Positions 8,106-17,544 of a stretch of 64,000 nucleotides of DNA are shown in pieces. Position numbers and translations under genes: made by a program. The DNA is from Prevotellaceae bacterium UBA2744 (GTDB lineage: Bacteria > Bacteroidota > Bacteroidia > Bacteroidales > Bacteroidaceae), in the NCBI GenBank assembly GCA_002353575.1, contig DEJQ01000019.1:108554-172553 (forward strand), in the 5' to 3' direction. How positions within the stretch are numbered: position 1 is the first letter of the stretch; the number at the start of each line of letters is the position of its first letter. Under the pieces are notes generated by a model. It was not told where the DNA came from, did no database searches, and saw only the letters and a list, made by a program, of their open reading frames with translations.

Positions 8106-10241
8106 TTAGAAGAACTTGTAACGCTGATCTTTTACATTTGCATTGAGGTATAGTGTCTGCATAACACCGCTTGTAGCCATACGGAGGTTCTGCGATGATG
8201 TAGTTTCCTGCTCTTGCTTTGCATCGAACTTGTCACCGAAGTTAGTAGTGTTGAGAACCTTAAGCATATAAACACCCTTGGTGCCCTTTACAGGACCTGC
8301 AGTTTCACCCTTCTTAGTCTTGCTGGCAAGTGCACTGATGATAGGTTCGCTTGCGTTTGTAGCGCGGATGAAAGAAGGAGCGTTGAATGTGATGTGACGG
8401 ATTGTATCGGTAGATGCACCCTTTGTGGCAACTGCCTTATCCCAAGAAGTGATTGCAGCAAGAAGTTTTTCTGCTTTCTTTTCATCCTTTACTTCTTCTG
8501 TGATTTCATCCTTTACTTTGTCGAGAGGCATATAACCTTCCTTGTTTACACCTGAGAGTGAAATAATCATGAGGTGGTCGTTGCTTCCGCATTCGTAGAG
8601 TTGAGATACTTCACCTTCTTCTGCCTCGTCGAACAACCACTTGACTGCTTCACGAGTGCCACGGATGCCTGCAATGTTGTGAGATGCACTTGTTATGTTT
8701 TCAATAGGACGAATTGCATAACCGCTCTTTGCCGCATTTTCCTCCATTTGCTGGATTGTTGGATTAGCTGCGATAAATGAGCTGAATTTGTTATATTCGC
8801 TCTTGTATGTTTCGTCAGAGAAACGGAGTTCCTTCATTACTGCTGCTACGTTGTACTTGGTAACAGGCTTTTTTGTCTGCATAACTTGAAGGATGATTGT
8901 ACCGCCTTCGACCTTTATAGACTTGGTCTGACCTGCAGTCATTCCAGAGAGGGTAGTAACGAAGAGGGTATTGTCGGCGTCTAACTGAGCACGCTCGTAC
9001 TGATTAGAAACAAGCCATGTAGAATCACCTGTCTGGTTGTACTTCTTAGCAAGTGCCTTGAAGTCAGAACCTGACTTGATTGCGTTCATGATTGAGTCTG
9101 CCTGCTTTGCAATCTTAGAATCTTCTGTACCTGCTACAACAATTTGACGGAAGAGTACTGAATCGGGACGAACAGCCTTGTCGAGAAGTTTAGCTGTGTA
9201 GTAGGCGTTCTGTGCTGCATCGAATGCCGGCTTGATAGTTGTGCCAACAGAAACAGAATCGAGGACAGAAGCTATGAAGTGTGGGAATGCGTCTTTTGTC
9301 TTCAGAATGTTTGTGTAGGGCATGAGCGAAGATGACTGACGAACTACATTGCCTGCAGCAGTGTTGTTCTGTGCTTCAAGCAGTTTTCCATAGATTTCGT
9401 CGATGTCCTTTTCTGCCGCTGCTTTGTCTTCAGCGCTTGGCTGTACAAATACATCAAGCAGTTTTGCATCGCGAGTTTCAACATACTGACGATACTGCTC
9501 TTTTTCTTCATTGTACTTAGCCTTGATGTCGGCATCAGATACTTCTACATCTTTGTCTTCGATAGCTGTGAAAGGAATGGATGCGAGCAGAATGTCGCTT
9601 TCCTTCATTCGTTCATCAAATGCTATCTTTGCCTCTACCTTGTTTGTAAGGATACAGGAAGATAGCAGGACTTGATACTTCTGTGCAAGAATTTGTGAAC
9701 GAATCTGCTTCTGAGCGAAAATGTAATATTTATAAATTTTGTTGTAGGTGTCTGGAATCTGCTGTCCAGATTCTTTGGCCTTCTGGAATTCTGTGAGGAA
9801 GCTCTGAACTGCAGCATAGTCGTAACGACCAGTCTGCTGATTCTGGAACATAGGAACATTGAGGATTGATGCACCAGCCTGGATGGCTTCTGCCAATTCG
9901 TCATCAGTCACTGCCAGGCCAAGTTTTTCACACTCGTCTGCAATGAGAGAATTCTGGATGAATGTCTGCCATGCTTCGTCTTTGATACGATTGTTTTCCT
10001 CTTCAGAAAAACTGCTTTGGTTTTGTTGAATTTCATAAAAGGTAGTGAAGTCTTCAACCATCTGCTGATAGTCCTGAATGGATAATTTCTTTCCATTGAT
10101 CTGACCTACGTTCATCTTAGACTGGTTCCAAATGCTTTCACCACCACGAAGCGCATCTCCGATTACGAAAAGAAAAAGCGCTACGGCGATAATTGTAACA
10201 AGGAGTACTCCCTTGCTTCTGATTGCTTGAATTGCTGCCAT
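8106..10241 (-). CDS. PpiD-like membrane-anchored periplasmic foldase (SurA_N/rotamase)
   Basis: A 711-residue protein with one N-terminal membrane anchor (about residues 12-30, GVLLVTIIAVALFLFVIGDA). A SurA/PpiD-type helical chaperone domain begins KMNVGQINGKKLSIQDYQQMVEDF. A parvulin-like rotamase segment lies near residues 355-460, containing VLFRQIVVAG and a DFKALAKKYNQTGDSTW stretch. It should face the periplasm and help fold exported and outer membrane proteins. The length is close to Bacteroidetes PpiD homologues and longer than E. coli PpiD. It is the last gene of a minus-strand run after LptC, but has a possible own promoter at 10315-10322. Confidence 0.9.
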   Translation of the reverse strand: MAAIQAIRSKGVLLVTIIAVALFLFVIGDALRGGESIWNQSKMNVGQINGKKLSIQDYQQMVEDFTTFYEIQQNQSSFSEEENNRIKDEAWQTFIQNSLIADECEKLGLAVTDDELAEAIQAGASILNVPMFQNQQTGRYDYAAVQSFLTEFQKAKESGQQIPDTYNKIYKYYIFAQKQIRSQILAQKYQVLLSSCILTNKVEAKIAFDERMKESDILLASIPFTAIEDKDVEVSDADIKAKYNEEKEQYRQYVETRDAKLLDVFVQPSAEDKAAAEKDIDEIYGKLLEAQNNTAAGNVVRQSSSLMPYTNILKTKDAFPHFIASVLDSVSVGTTIKPAFDAAQNAYYTAKLLDKAVRPDSVLFRQIVVAGTEDSKIAKQADSIMNAIKSGSDFKALAKKYNQTGDSTWLVSNQYERAQLDADNTLFVTTLSGMTAGQTKSIKVEGGTIILQVMQTKKPVTKYNVAAVMKELRFSDETYKSEYNKFSSFIAANPTIQQMEENAAKSGYAIRPIENITSASHNIAGIRGTREAVKWLFDEAEEGEVSQLYECGSNDHLMIISLSGVNKEGYMPLDKVKDEITEEVKDEKKAEKLLAAITSWDKAVATKGASTDTIRHITFNAPSFIRATNASEPIISALASKTKKGETAGPVKGTKGVYMLKVLNTTNFGDKFDAKQEQETTSSQNLRMATSGVMQTLYLNANVKDQRYKFF

Positions 10242-10314
10242 TATATAATTATTTGTTTGTTATTAGTTCTCATTATAGTATGCAAAAGGCATTGCCTTAT
10301 GCGCAAAAAGCGCA

Positions 10315-10322
10315 CAAAGATA
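10315..10322 (-). promoter_or_regulatory. -7 box (TATCTTTG) for the PpiD-like gene
   Basis: Reads TATCTTTGTGCGC on the minus strand, 74 bp before the ATG, within the 170-bp gap between lptC and the PpiD-like gene. No convincing -33 element is seen. The rest of the gap is A/T-rich without other features. Confidence 0.5.
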
Positions 10323-10411
10323 GTCATTTTATAGATAATGAGAAAAAGTAAAATGTAAAATTTGAGGTTGACCGTGCTAATTTGTTACATTTTACTGTTG
10401 CAAAGAACTAA

Positions 10412-11029
10412 TTAATTTGTCTGTTGGGTTTTTATTTGCGTCGTGTCGGGTTCGGGCTGTGGATCTTCACCCTCATCGAATGGGAAATCGCCACTTGACA
10501 TATGAATGCTATATTGAGTCATCTGTTCGTTGGAACGGAAGTTGGTTCCACGCAATGACTGTGTTTCACCGGTGATTTCCATATATGCTGGTGAATAGAA
10601 CTCGTGAGAGTTCTGATCCCAATAGAGCAGAGTGGTTTTAAAGGTTTCTCCCTTTGTGTTTTTGATGAATACACGACTGCGTAGTTCCCATAGGTGGCGC
10701 TGGTCGTAGTAGTATGCTGTGTCGCAGTTTATGAATGCCTCGACATGGTAGTTCTCGTCGAACTTCTCCATGAAGAATCCCTTTTCGAAAGCCCAGTATG
10801 TAGGGTCTTTCTTGTCGTACATATACCAGTCTTCCGAGATAAGTTTGTAGCGTATGATGCCGGAGTCACTGATAAGTGTGCTGACCCCTTGTGACTTGAG
10901 CCAGGGTAGGGAATCGCGTATTCCCAACACCGGACCTGTATTTTCTTTTTCGCTCTCACATGAAAAAAATAATATTGCAGCAGTTGTCAGAACTGCTGCA
11001 ATACTATATATATGTGTGAGAACTTTCAT
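10412..11029 (-). CDS. lptC: LPS export periplasmic protein LptC
   Basis: A 205-residue protein with an N-terminal hydrophobic segment ending FFSCES, so it may be a lipoprotein rather than a bitopic membrane protein as in E. coli. The body is a single LptC-like jellyroll: a segment reading SDSGIIRYKLISEDW, then DTAYYYDQRHLWELRSRVFIKNTKGE, and a TTLLYWDQNSHEFYS strand, all typical of the LptC/YrbK family. LptC receives lipopolysaccharide from the LptBFG transporter and passes it to LptA. The C terminus is acidic and proline-rich. It lies 5 bp after the TPR gene and is probably in one operon with it. Confidence 0.88.
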   Translation of the reverse strand: MKVLTHIYSIAAVLTTAAILFFSCESEKENTGPVLGIRDSLPWLKSQGVSTLISDSGIIRYKLISEDWYMYDKKDPTYWAFEKGFFMEKFDENYHVEAFINCDTAYYYDQRHLWELRSRVFIKNTKGETFKTTLLYWDQNSHEFYSPAYMEITGETQSLRGTNFRSNEQMTQYSIHMSSGDFPFDEGEDPQPEPDTTQIKTQQTN

Positions 11030-11034
11030 CTGTA

Positions 11035-12492
11035 TTATCTGAGACGGAGGGTTGTTGTTTCACCCATTACGCTGACAGCTTGTCCGGCTTTTATACCAGC
11101 GAAGAATGCTTCTGATTTTGGATAGAAGTGAGCAGCATATCCGGCTGCCTGACGATTTGCCTTTGCTGCAGATGATGGGTCAACAGCCTTTGCCTTGTTA
11201 CAGTAGTCTGCTGCAAGACAGTAGTAGTAGCTGGTAGCAACGTCTCTTGGACTCTTGCCGTATGCTCCGCGTGCGATAGCACTTGCCTGAAGCAGGTAAG
11301 CGGCACCGTTAGACGGGTTGTACTTGAGGTTTGCACGACACCACTGACGACATGCACCGATATTGCCCTTCTTGTAGTAGAGGGCTGCGATTACGTAAGC
11401 ATATTTTGCTTTCTTTGCATTGTCTGTCTCCATTGAGATCGCCTCTTCGAAATATTTGAGTGCTTCAGAATCATTACCATCCTTCAACAGACGGCTTGCC
11501 TTAGCGATAGCAGCCTGTGGAGTCTTTGTAATCTGATATGCATAGTCTGCAGCTACATAGTAGATGTTGCTCTTGTCACACTCGAAGTTGTTGAGGATAG
11601 AGAGAACTGCATTCAGATAGTTGATGTCAGTCTTGTTTGCTTCAACTTTCTCCATGTATATCTTTTCGAGAGCATCGCAGTCAGCAGCACCAGACTTAAC
11701 GAAGAGTGTGTTACACTGTTCCTGAGTAGGCTGGTAGTTGCGGATGATCTTCTCTGCTTCTGGGTGGAGAACTACTTGCTCTTGCCATTTAGTTGAATCT
11801 GGAGAGTCTGGGTCAGCTGGAATCGTGGTTGATGGATATTCTTTAGCCTGATCTAACAGACGGTCGCAAATTTCATTGCAAAGCATATAGTCCTGAATGA
11901 AATCCTGACGGATATCTGTGTTGTTGACATTCTGCATGAAGCGGTTGTATGAACACTCGATAAATCCGTAAAGTACGAATGCTTCAATGTTCTTGCCAAG
12001 GTCTTCAATACCTTCTTTGAACATTGCATATGCTTTGTTGTTGTCCATCTTAGGACAGAAGTAATAGTAGTCGTATGCTTTACGGCAGATTACATTACCC
12101 TTTGTTGACTGGTCACGAGGACCTGAGAATGAGTTGAGGGCTTCACGATACTTGAGACGCTGGTCGTAGATTGCCATCAGTTTGTTAAAGTATGCTTCTT
12201 TTTTTGCAGGGTCTGTTTCGTGTTGAATAAGTTGCTCGAACATCCATGCACCGTTGGTATAGATGCGGACCTGAGCAAGTGGTGCCTTATTGAATACGAA
12301 TTCCCATGGCTCGATAGCGTCTTTGTAGTTCTTTGCCTTGAACTCGCTCTGATACAGAGAGAGGTTTGTACGTACATCAATACTATCCTGTCCATGCCCG
12401 ATACGATCTTCTAATTCTGTACCTGCAAGATTTTGTGCTGAGGCAAACATGCAACCTGAAGCACACGCAATTGTTAAAAGGAGTTTTTTCAT
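11035..12492 (-). CDS. exported TPR protein, function unknown
   Basis: A 485-residue protein with a signal peptide (about 1-19, ending ASAQ). The rest is helical and built from degenerate TPR-like repeats, clearest at about 290-420 (for example SEALKYFEEAISMETDNAKKAKY followed by YYKKGNIGACRQWCRANLKY). Such repeats normally hold partner proteins. No catalytic motif is seen. It lies between an outer membrane barrel and lptC, so a periplasmic scaffold role is possible but unproven. Confidence 0.8.
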   Translation of the reverse strand: MKKLLLTIACASGCMFASAQNLAGTELEDRIGHGQDSIDVRTNLSLYQSEFKAKNYKDAIEPWEFVFNKAPLAQVRIYTNGAWMFEQLIQHETDPAKKEAYFNKLMAIYDQRLKYREALNSFSGPRDQSTKGNVICRKAYDYYYFCPKMDNNKAYAMFKEGIEDLGKNIEAFVLYGFIECSYNRFMQNVNNTDIRQDFIQDYMLCNEICDRLLDQAKEYPSTTIPADPDSPDSTKWQEQVVLHPEAEKIIRNYQPTQEQCNTLFVKSGAADCDALEKIYMEKVEANKTDINYLNAVLSILNNFECDKSNIYYVAADYAYQITKTPQAAIAKASRLLKDGNDSEALKYFEEAISMETDNAKKAKYAYVIAALYYKKGNIGACRQWCRANLKYNPSNGAAYLLQASAIARGAYGKSPRDVATSYYYCLAADYCNKAKAVDPSSAAKANRQAAGYAAHFYPKSEAFFAGIKAGQAVSVMGETTTLRLR

Positions 12493-12548
12493 AATATTGC
12501 CTTGTTTGTTGTTTTTAGTTCGTTTATGTATTTAATTAATGTCGCGAT

Positions 12549-13904
12549 TTATTGTACTTTCCATTTATAGAACCAACGTTCGCTAAGTGTCAATCCAAGG
12601 GAAAGCCTGAAATAGTTTTCTTTCAGTGTGCCGGATTTTGATGTGGCATTGCTGAAGTATGGAATGTTTGTGTGAACCCATGAAAATGTAACATTGAGTT
12701 TTGGCGAACTGTAGAAGAGGTTTCTGTTTCTGATAGGAATAGTGAAACCTGCTGATACTCCAAATTCGGTCGGCTTTTTCAATGAAACAGATGGGGATTC
12801 GTTTGCATTGGCATAAGAGCGAGAGTAGTAGCCGCCTATTTTATATTTGGTTCTTCTAAGGAATGACGATGACTCGTAGTCGGGAGTATATTCAAATCCT
12901 CCTGAGAATTTCCAACGGTCGTTCAGCACACCATAATATGGCGTCCATGATTTGCTTCCATCATAGTCTTCGTAGTTTTCTGCAATAGGGAAGTAAACCT
13001 TACTCCAGCGTTCCCAGTTTGCGTCAATTCCGGCCCTGATCTTTTTACTGTTGTAAAAGGTGACTCCCAGTCCGAAACTATGTGGTAACTGAAATGCTTT
13101 GTCGAGTACTACGTCAGTTGAAATATCTTGTGTCGTAGATACAATAGCAGTGTTTCTTGTTGCATCTCCGCCCATATTGTGTCCGAAGGAATATGTTGCA
13201 CCGATAGTCAACCTGTCATCTTTAGATAGGTTAATGGTATATTGGGCACCAGCCTCCAATGTGTAGGTGTTTATGCTTGCAGAGTATGTTCTTCTCATGC
13301 TGTATGCGGTGGATGAACTGGTGGTATTTGTCATTCTGTGTTCATAGTCGCCCCACAGGAATCCTACATTAAGTCCGATGCTGAAAGGTCTGAATATTTG
13401 CCATCCGGCTCCGAGCATCACCTGTCGGAGTCCCCCTGTACCTGTGTAGGTGTATGAGTGTGTGATGTTTTCGTTGTTTTCTATAGTCCTTGTATTTGAA
13501 GAGAAACTATAGTTTATCTTTGAAAAGGGGAGAAAAGAAAGGGTGATTCCAAGTCCCTTTGTGGCACGAAATGAATATGCAAAATAGTCAAATGTACAGT
13601 TTCTTGCATTCTGCGACAGATTTCCCATTTTGAAGTTGCTGGCCTGAAGGGTAATTCCCAAATCGAATAGGGCAGTGAGGGAATCAACTGCAGAATAGGA
13701 TGCCGGGTTGGCAGGGTTTATTTCCTGGCCGTCACGAAATCCCAGGGCTACACCTCCCATGGCTTTGTTGAAGCCCATGGAACGTTCGGATAGAAGTCCG
13801 AATCCGTAACGTGAATAAGGTGAGTTAACACCATTCTGAGCACTTGCTCCGATAGCGAGTGTCAGAAATGTATATAGTATAGTTGCTTTCTTTATGAATT
13901 TCAT
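12549..13904 (-). CDS. FadL/OmpP1-like outer membrane protein
   Basis: A 451-residue protein with signal peptide (MKFIKKATILY to GASAQ). The mature start (NSPYSRYGFGLL, then a GFNKAMGGVALG and NPANPASYS segment) resembles the OmpP1/FadL-type hatch, and the rest has barrel-like alternating strands. The longer reading frame starting at 13961 is rejected because a good promoter (-7 box 13932-13939) lies inside it and the signal peptide begins at 13904. Substrate is unknown. The neighbouring TPR and lptC genes suggest an envelope role. Confidence 0.82.
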   Translation of the reverse strand: MKFIKKATILYTFLTLAIGASAQNGVNSPYSRYGFGLLSERSMGFNKAMGGVALGFRDGQEINPANPASYSAVDSLTALFDLGITLQASNFKMGNLSQNARNCTFDYFAYSFRATKGLGITLSFLPFSKINYSFSSNTRTIENNENITHSYTYTGTGGLRQVMLGAGWQIFRPFSIGLNVGFLWGDYEHRMTNTTSSSTAYSMRRTYSASINTYTLEAGAQYTINLSKDDRLTIGATYSFGHNMGGDATRNTAIVSTTQDISTDVVLDKAFQLPHSFGLGVTFYNSKKIRAGIDANWERWSKVYFPIAENYEDYDGSKSWTPYYGVLNDRWKFSGGFEYTPDYESSSFLRRTKYKIGGYYSRSYANANESPSVSLKKPTEFGVSAGFTIPIRNRNLFYSSPKLNVTFSWVHTNIPYFSNATSKSGTLKENYFRLSLGLTLSERWFYKWKVQ

Positions 13905-13931
13905 CGTCAAACTGTCAGTCTGAAAAACGCG

Positions 13932-13963
13932 CAAAAGTAGGAGTTTTCGCTGAGTAATCAAAG
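13932..13963 (-). promoter_or_regulatory. -33/-7 promoter for the barrel-TPR-lptC genes
   Basis: On the minus strand TTTG (13960-13963) is followed by 20 bp and then TACTTTTG (13932-13939), matching the Bacteroidetes TTTG-N19-21-TAnnTTTG layout. It ends 28 bp before the ATG at 13904 and lies just after the helicase stop codon. Confidence 0.65.
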
Positions 13964-13970
13964 TTTTATA

Positions 13971-15224
13971 TTAGTTTTTGCCTTTAGGCTGCTGCTTTTT
14001 AGCACTTTTTTTATTTTTGTAATACCGTCTTTGTGGCTTTTTAACTCCACTTGTCATTTGTGGTTTTTCTCCACATCCGGGTGGAAGGTCTGGTTTGTCA
14101 ATAGTCTTTTCTATCAATTTTTCTATTTTTAAAAGATAAGACCAATCCTTTTGGTTTACAAGCGTTATGGCTTCTCCTTCACGATTAGCTCTGGCAGTTC
14201 TGCCTATGCGGTGTACATAATCTTCTGCGTCCTTGGGTACATCGTAGTTTATCACCAGCTGAATGTCGTCAATGTCAATTCCTCGACTTACAATGTCGGT
14301 TGCAATGAGTATGCTTATCCTTCTGTTTCTGAATTCATAAAGAATATTATCTCGTTCCTTCTGATCGAGGTCGGAATGCATCGCTCCGACATTGAATCCT
14401 TTCATCTTCAAGGCACGTGTCAGTTCCTTTACCTTTTGTTTGGATGATGCAAACATAATGACTCTGTCGAGCGGATTTGCAGTATTTGCGTCTTTAGATG
14501 GAGCCAGAATGTATTCTACTACTTTGTCTTTCATCCCGTCGTAGCAAAGGTAGGCACTTTGTTTTATCTTGTCTGCTGGTTTGCTTACGGCAATTCTCAC
14601 TTCCACATAATTATGTAGTATATTCTTAGCCAGTTTTCTGATGTTCTCGGGCATAGTAGCAGAGAACATGATGGTTTGTCTGTCCTTGCTCATGTACGAT
14701 GCTATCTTTATGATGTCATCGTAGAATCCCATGTCGAGCATTCTGTCAGCCTCATCCAAGATGAAGAAAGATGTGCGTGTGAGGTCTATATGTCCTCCTG
14801 TCAGATGACTGATGAGACGTCCCGGGGTTGCAATGATTATGTCTGCTCCGAGTTCCAGTCCTTTTCGCTCCTGTTCAAATCGCTGCCCGTCATTACCTCC
14901 ATAAACAGCCAGACTCGATACTCCTTGCAGGTAATATCCGAATCCTTCGACCTGCTGGTCTATTTGTTGTGCTAATTCACGTGTAGGAGCCATGATGATG
15001 CAGTTTACGGCGTTCTTTGGATATAATCCTGAGCTGAGCTCATCAAGGATAGGCAGCAAATAGGCGGCTGTCTTTCCTGTTCCTGTCTGGGCTATACCAA
15101 TGATGTCTTTCCCTTCCAGAATAGGTGGAATGGCCTTTTCCTGTATGGGAGTACACTCTGTAAAATTCATTGCATCGAGAGCGTCCAGTATGTCGTCTGA
15201 TAAGTCTAATTCGTCGAAATACAT
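13971..15224 (-). CDS. DEAD-box ATP-dependent RNA helicase (RhlE-like)
   Basis: A 417-residue protein with all core helicase motifs in order: Q motif (TECTPIQEKAIP), motif I AQTGTGKT, Ia PTRELAQQ, TPGR, DEAD (LDEADRMLDMGF), SAT, the C-terminal IATDIVSRGIDI and the HRIGRTAR motif. A basic Lys/Arg-rich tail of about 35 residues probably binds RNA. Such helicases act in ribosome assembly or mRNA decay; the exact role is unknown. It lies 32 bp after the LptG-like gene in the same direction. Confidence 0.95.
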   Translation of the reverse strand: MYFDELDLSDDILDALDAMNFTECTPIQEKAIPPILEGKDIIGIAQTGTGKTAAYLLPILDELSSGLYPKNAVNCIIMAPTRELAQQIDQQVEGFGYYLQGVSSLAVYGGNDGQRFEQERKGLELGADIIIATPGRLISHLTGGHIDLTRTSFFILDEADRMLDMGFYDDIIKIASYMSKDRQTIMFSATMPENIRKLAKNILHNYVEVRIAVSKPADKIKQSAYLCYDGMKDKVVEYILAPSKDANTANPLDRVIMFASSKQKVKELTRALKMKGFNVGAMHSDLDQKERDNILYEFRNRRISILIATDIVSRGIDIDDIQLVINYDVPKDAEDYVHRIGRTARANREGEAITLVNQKDWSYLLKIEKLIEKTIDKPDLPPGCGEKPQMTSGVKKPQRRYYKNKKSAKKQQPKGKN

Positions 15225-15256
15225 ATAGCTAATACTTATTGTAACTTAGTGTTGTT

Positions 15257-16366
15257 TTATCTGGGTGCTTTCTTATAAAAATAGAAAGCGATGAATACAT
15301 AAATGAAGTTTGGAATCCACACTGCCAGCAGCGGCGGGAAGTTTGCGTTGATGGAGAATGTAGCCGACATGGTTTGAAACATGATGTATGTAACGGAGAG
15401 TGCCAAACCAACGCCCAGCGACATTCCCAGTCCGTTTTTTCGTTTTTGTGCTGACAGTGATACACCGATTATGGTTAGGATAAACACGGCAAATGACGAG
15501 GCTCCACGTTTGTGGTATTCTACCTCAAATTCTTTTATGTTGGCAAATCCTCGTGCTTTCTGACGGTCTATGTATGTGCTTAGTTCAGGCGTTGTAAGTG
15601 TTTCCTGTTGTCCTGGGCTGATGAGGAAATCCTGTGGCTCCATGTTGATGAATGTATCGCGTCGCCCGCCGCTTGTGATTACTTCGCGCATACCTTGAAG
15701 ATCACGAGTCTGGTAGTTGGAAATTATCCAGTGACAAGGCTTTTCGGATAGTGAATCATACTGAATGGTCATTGCCTGCAGGTGCTTTACGAGTTTTTTA
15801 TTCTCATATTTGTCGAGTGTAAAGTCGTAGCCCATCTTGTAGCGGTCGTCGTAACGGCTGATGTATGCTATCACACCGTCTTCCACTTTCAGTTGCACAT
15901 TATTAGTATATAAATTATGGTCGCGGTTCATGTATTGTTGTTCAAACTTTATTCGTTCCACATTGCCTTTGGGAATGATGAACGCCCCCATCACATAAGT
16001 GAGAATGCAGATGAAACCGGCTCCAATCATATATGGTCGCAACAGTCGGTTGAAACTGGTTCCTGTTGACATCATTGCTATAATCTCGGAGTTTTCTGCC
16101 AGTTTTGTGGTGAAAAAGATAACGGCAATGAATACAAACAACTGGGAAAACAAGTTTGAGTAGTAGGGCACGAAGTTGACGTAATAGAAGAATATACCCT
16201 TAGGGGTTGCATGGAATTCTATGAACTTGTCAAGATGCTCGTTGAAGTCGAACACTACTGCTATGGAGATAATCAGGATAATCGAAAAGAAGTATGTGCC
16301 CAGATACTTTCCGATGATATAGCGATCAAGTCTTGATATATGTATAAGTTTCCAGAATTTCTCCAT
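15257..16366 (-). CDS. lptG: LptF/LptG-family LPS export permease
   Basis: A 369-residue inner membrane protein of the YjgP/YjgQ family. Three transmembrane helices precede the periplasmic jellyroll domain (about 130-265) and three follow it; the opening RLDRYIIGKYLGTYFFSI and the AENSEIIAMMSTGTSFNRLLRPY coupling-helix region are typical. With the ATPase LptB, it extracts lipopolysaccharide from the inner membrane. Whether it is LptF or LptG cannot be decided here. It lies between tgt and the helicase gene. Confidence 0.88.
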   Translation of the reverse strand: MEKFWKLIHISRLDRYIIGKYLGTYFFSIILIISIAVVFDFNEHLDKFIEFHATPKGIFFYYVNFVPYYSNLFSQLFVFIAVIFFTTKLAENSEIIAMMSTGTSFNRLLRPYMIGAGFICILTYVMGAFIIPKGNVERIKFEQQYMNRDHNLYTNNVQLKVEDGVIAYISRYDDRYKMGYDFTLDKYENKKLVKHLQAMTIQYDSLSEKPCHWIISNYQTRDLQGMREVITSGGRRDTFINMEPQDFLISPGQQETLTTPELSTYIDRQKARGFANIKEFEVEYHKRGASSFAVFILTIIGVSLSAQKRKNGLGMSLGVGLALSVTYIMFQTMSATFSINANFPPLLAVWIPNFIYVFIAFYFYKKAPR

Positions 16367-16401
16367 TAGTTGTTCATGCTTAATGCGTTAAGCTGTTTTG
16401 C

Positions 16402-17532
16402 TTAAAGCCTTCTGCCAAGCTCTTCGCACATTTTGGCTTTCCAGATGGCATAGTCGCCTGCTTCTATGTGGTTTCTTGCTTCACCTACGAGCCACAGGTA
16501 GAATGCAAGATTATGTATGCTGGCTATTTGTAATGCCAGCAGTTCTTCTGCCTTGAACAGATGGTGAACGTATGCTTTTGTGTATGTCTTGTCCACAAAC
16601 GAAGTACCCTCTTCGTCGAGTGGGGTGAAATCAAACTCCCATTTCTTGTTTCTGAGGTTGATGGTTCCGTGCTTAGTGAAAATCTGAGCATTGCGTCCGT
16701 TTCTTGTCGGCATCACACAATCGAACATATCCACGCCTCTTTCTATTCCTTCGAGAATATTTATAGGGGTGCCAACCCCCATCAGGTATCGGGGCTTATC
16801 CTTGGGAAGAATAGCATTCACGGTTTCTATCATCTCATACATCACATCGGTCGGTTCTCCAACGGCTAAGCCGCCTATGGCATTGCCGTCAGCTCCCTTG
16901 TTTGCAATGTTTTCTGCGGCCCGTTCTCTCAGGTCCTTATATGTACAGCCTTGTACAATAGGGAAGAGACTCTGGCTGTATCCGTACTTCGGGTCAGTCT
17001 CATTAAAGCGTTTGATGCAGCGATCAAGCCATTCCTCTGTCAATCCGAGTGATTTCTTTGCATAGTTGTAATCGCTGGTTCCCGGCGGACACTCGTCGAA
17101 TGCCATTATGATGTCAGCACCGATACTTCTCTCTATGTCCATCACCTTTTCAGGTGTGAAGAAATGCTTCGAACCGTCTATGTGGCTTCTGAATTCTACT
17201 CCTTCTGCCTTTATCTTTCTGATGCCGGCAAGTGAGAATACCTGAAAGCCTCCGGAGTCGGTAAGCATGGGACGGTCGAAACCGTTAAACTTATGCAGGC
17301 CGCCTGCTGCTTCGATAATTTCCAATCCAGGTCTGAGGTACAGATGATAGGTGTTACCAAGAATAATTTGTGCCTTTATGTCATCTTTCAGTTCATGCAA
17401 ATGCACGCCTTTGACGGTAGCCTGTGTACCTACGGGCATAAAGATAGGAGTACGGATGTCGCCGTGAGCAGTGTGAATCAGACCGCTTCGTGCATTCGTC
17501 TTCTCGTCCGAGTGTTCTACTGTAAATGTCAA
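16402..17532 (-). CDS. tgt: tRNA-guanine transglycosylase (Tgt) lacking the zinc cysteines
   Basis: A 376-residue TIM-barrel enzyme that exchanges guanine-34 of Tyr, His, Asp and Asn tRNAs for a queuosine precursor. General acid-base Asp92 (LTDSGGFQVFSL) and nucleophile Asp271 (DMFDCVMPTRNGRNAQ) are present. The zinc site is altered: where the E. coli enzyme has CxCxxC and a later His, residues 309, 311 and 314 are Gly, Ser and Asp, and only the YVHHL histidines remain. The rest aligns well up to the C terminus, so the fold must be stabilised differently. It ends 35 bp before the LptG-like gene and starts 12 bp after lon. Confidence 0.93.
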   Translation of the reverse strand: MTFTVEHSDEKTNARSGLIHTAHGDIRTPIFMPVGTQATVKGVHLHELKDDIKAQIILGNTYHLYLRPGLEIIEAAGGLHKFNGFDRPMLTDSGGFQVFSLAGIRKIKAEGVEFRSHIDGSKHFFTPEKVMDIERSIGADIIMAFDECPPGTSDYNYAKKSLGLTEEWLDRCIKRFNETDPKYGYSQSLFPIVQGCTYKDLRERAAENIANKGADGNAIGGLAVGEPTDVMYEMIETVNAILPKDKPRYLMGVGTPINILEGIERGVDMFDCVMPTRNGRNAQIFTKHGTINLRNKKWEFDFTPLDEEGTSFVDKTYTKAYVHHLFKAEELLALQIASIHNLAFYLWLVGEARNHIEAGDYAIWKAKMCEELGRRL

Positions 17533-17544
17533 CTTTTTTCTCTT

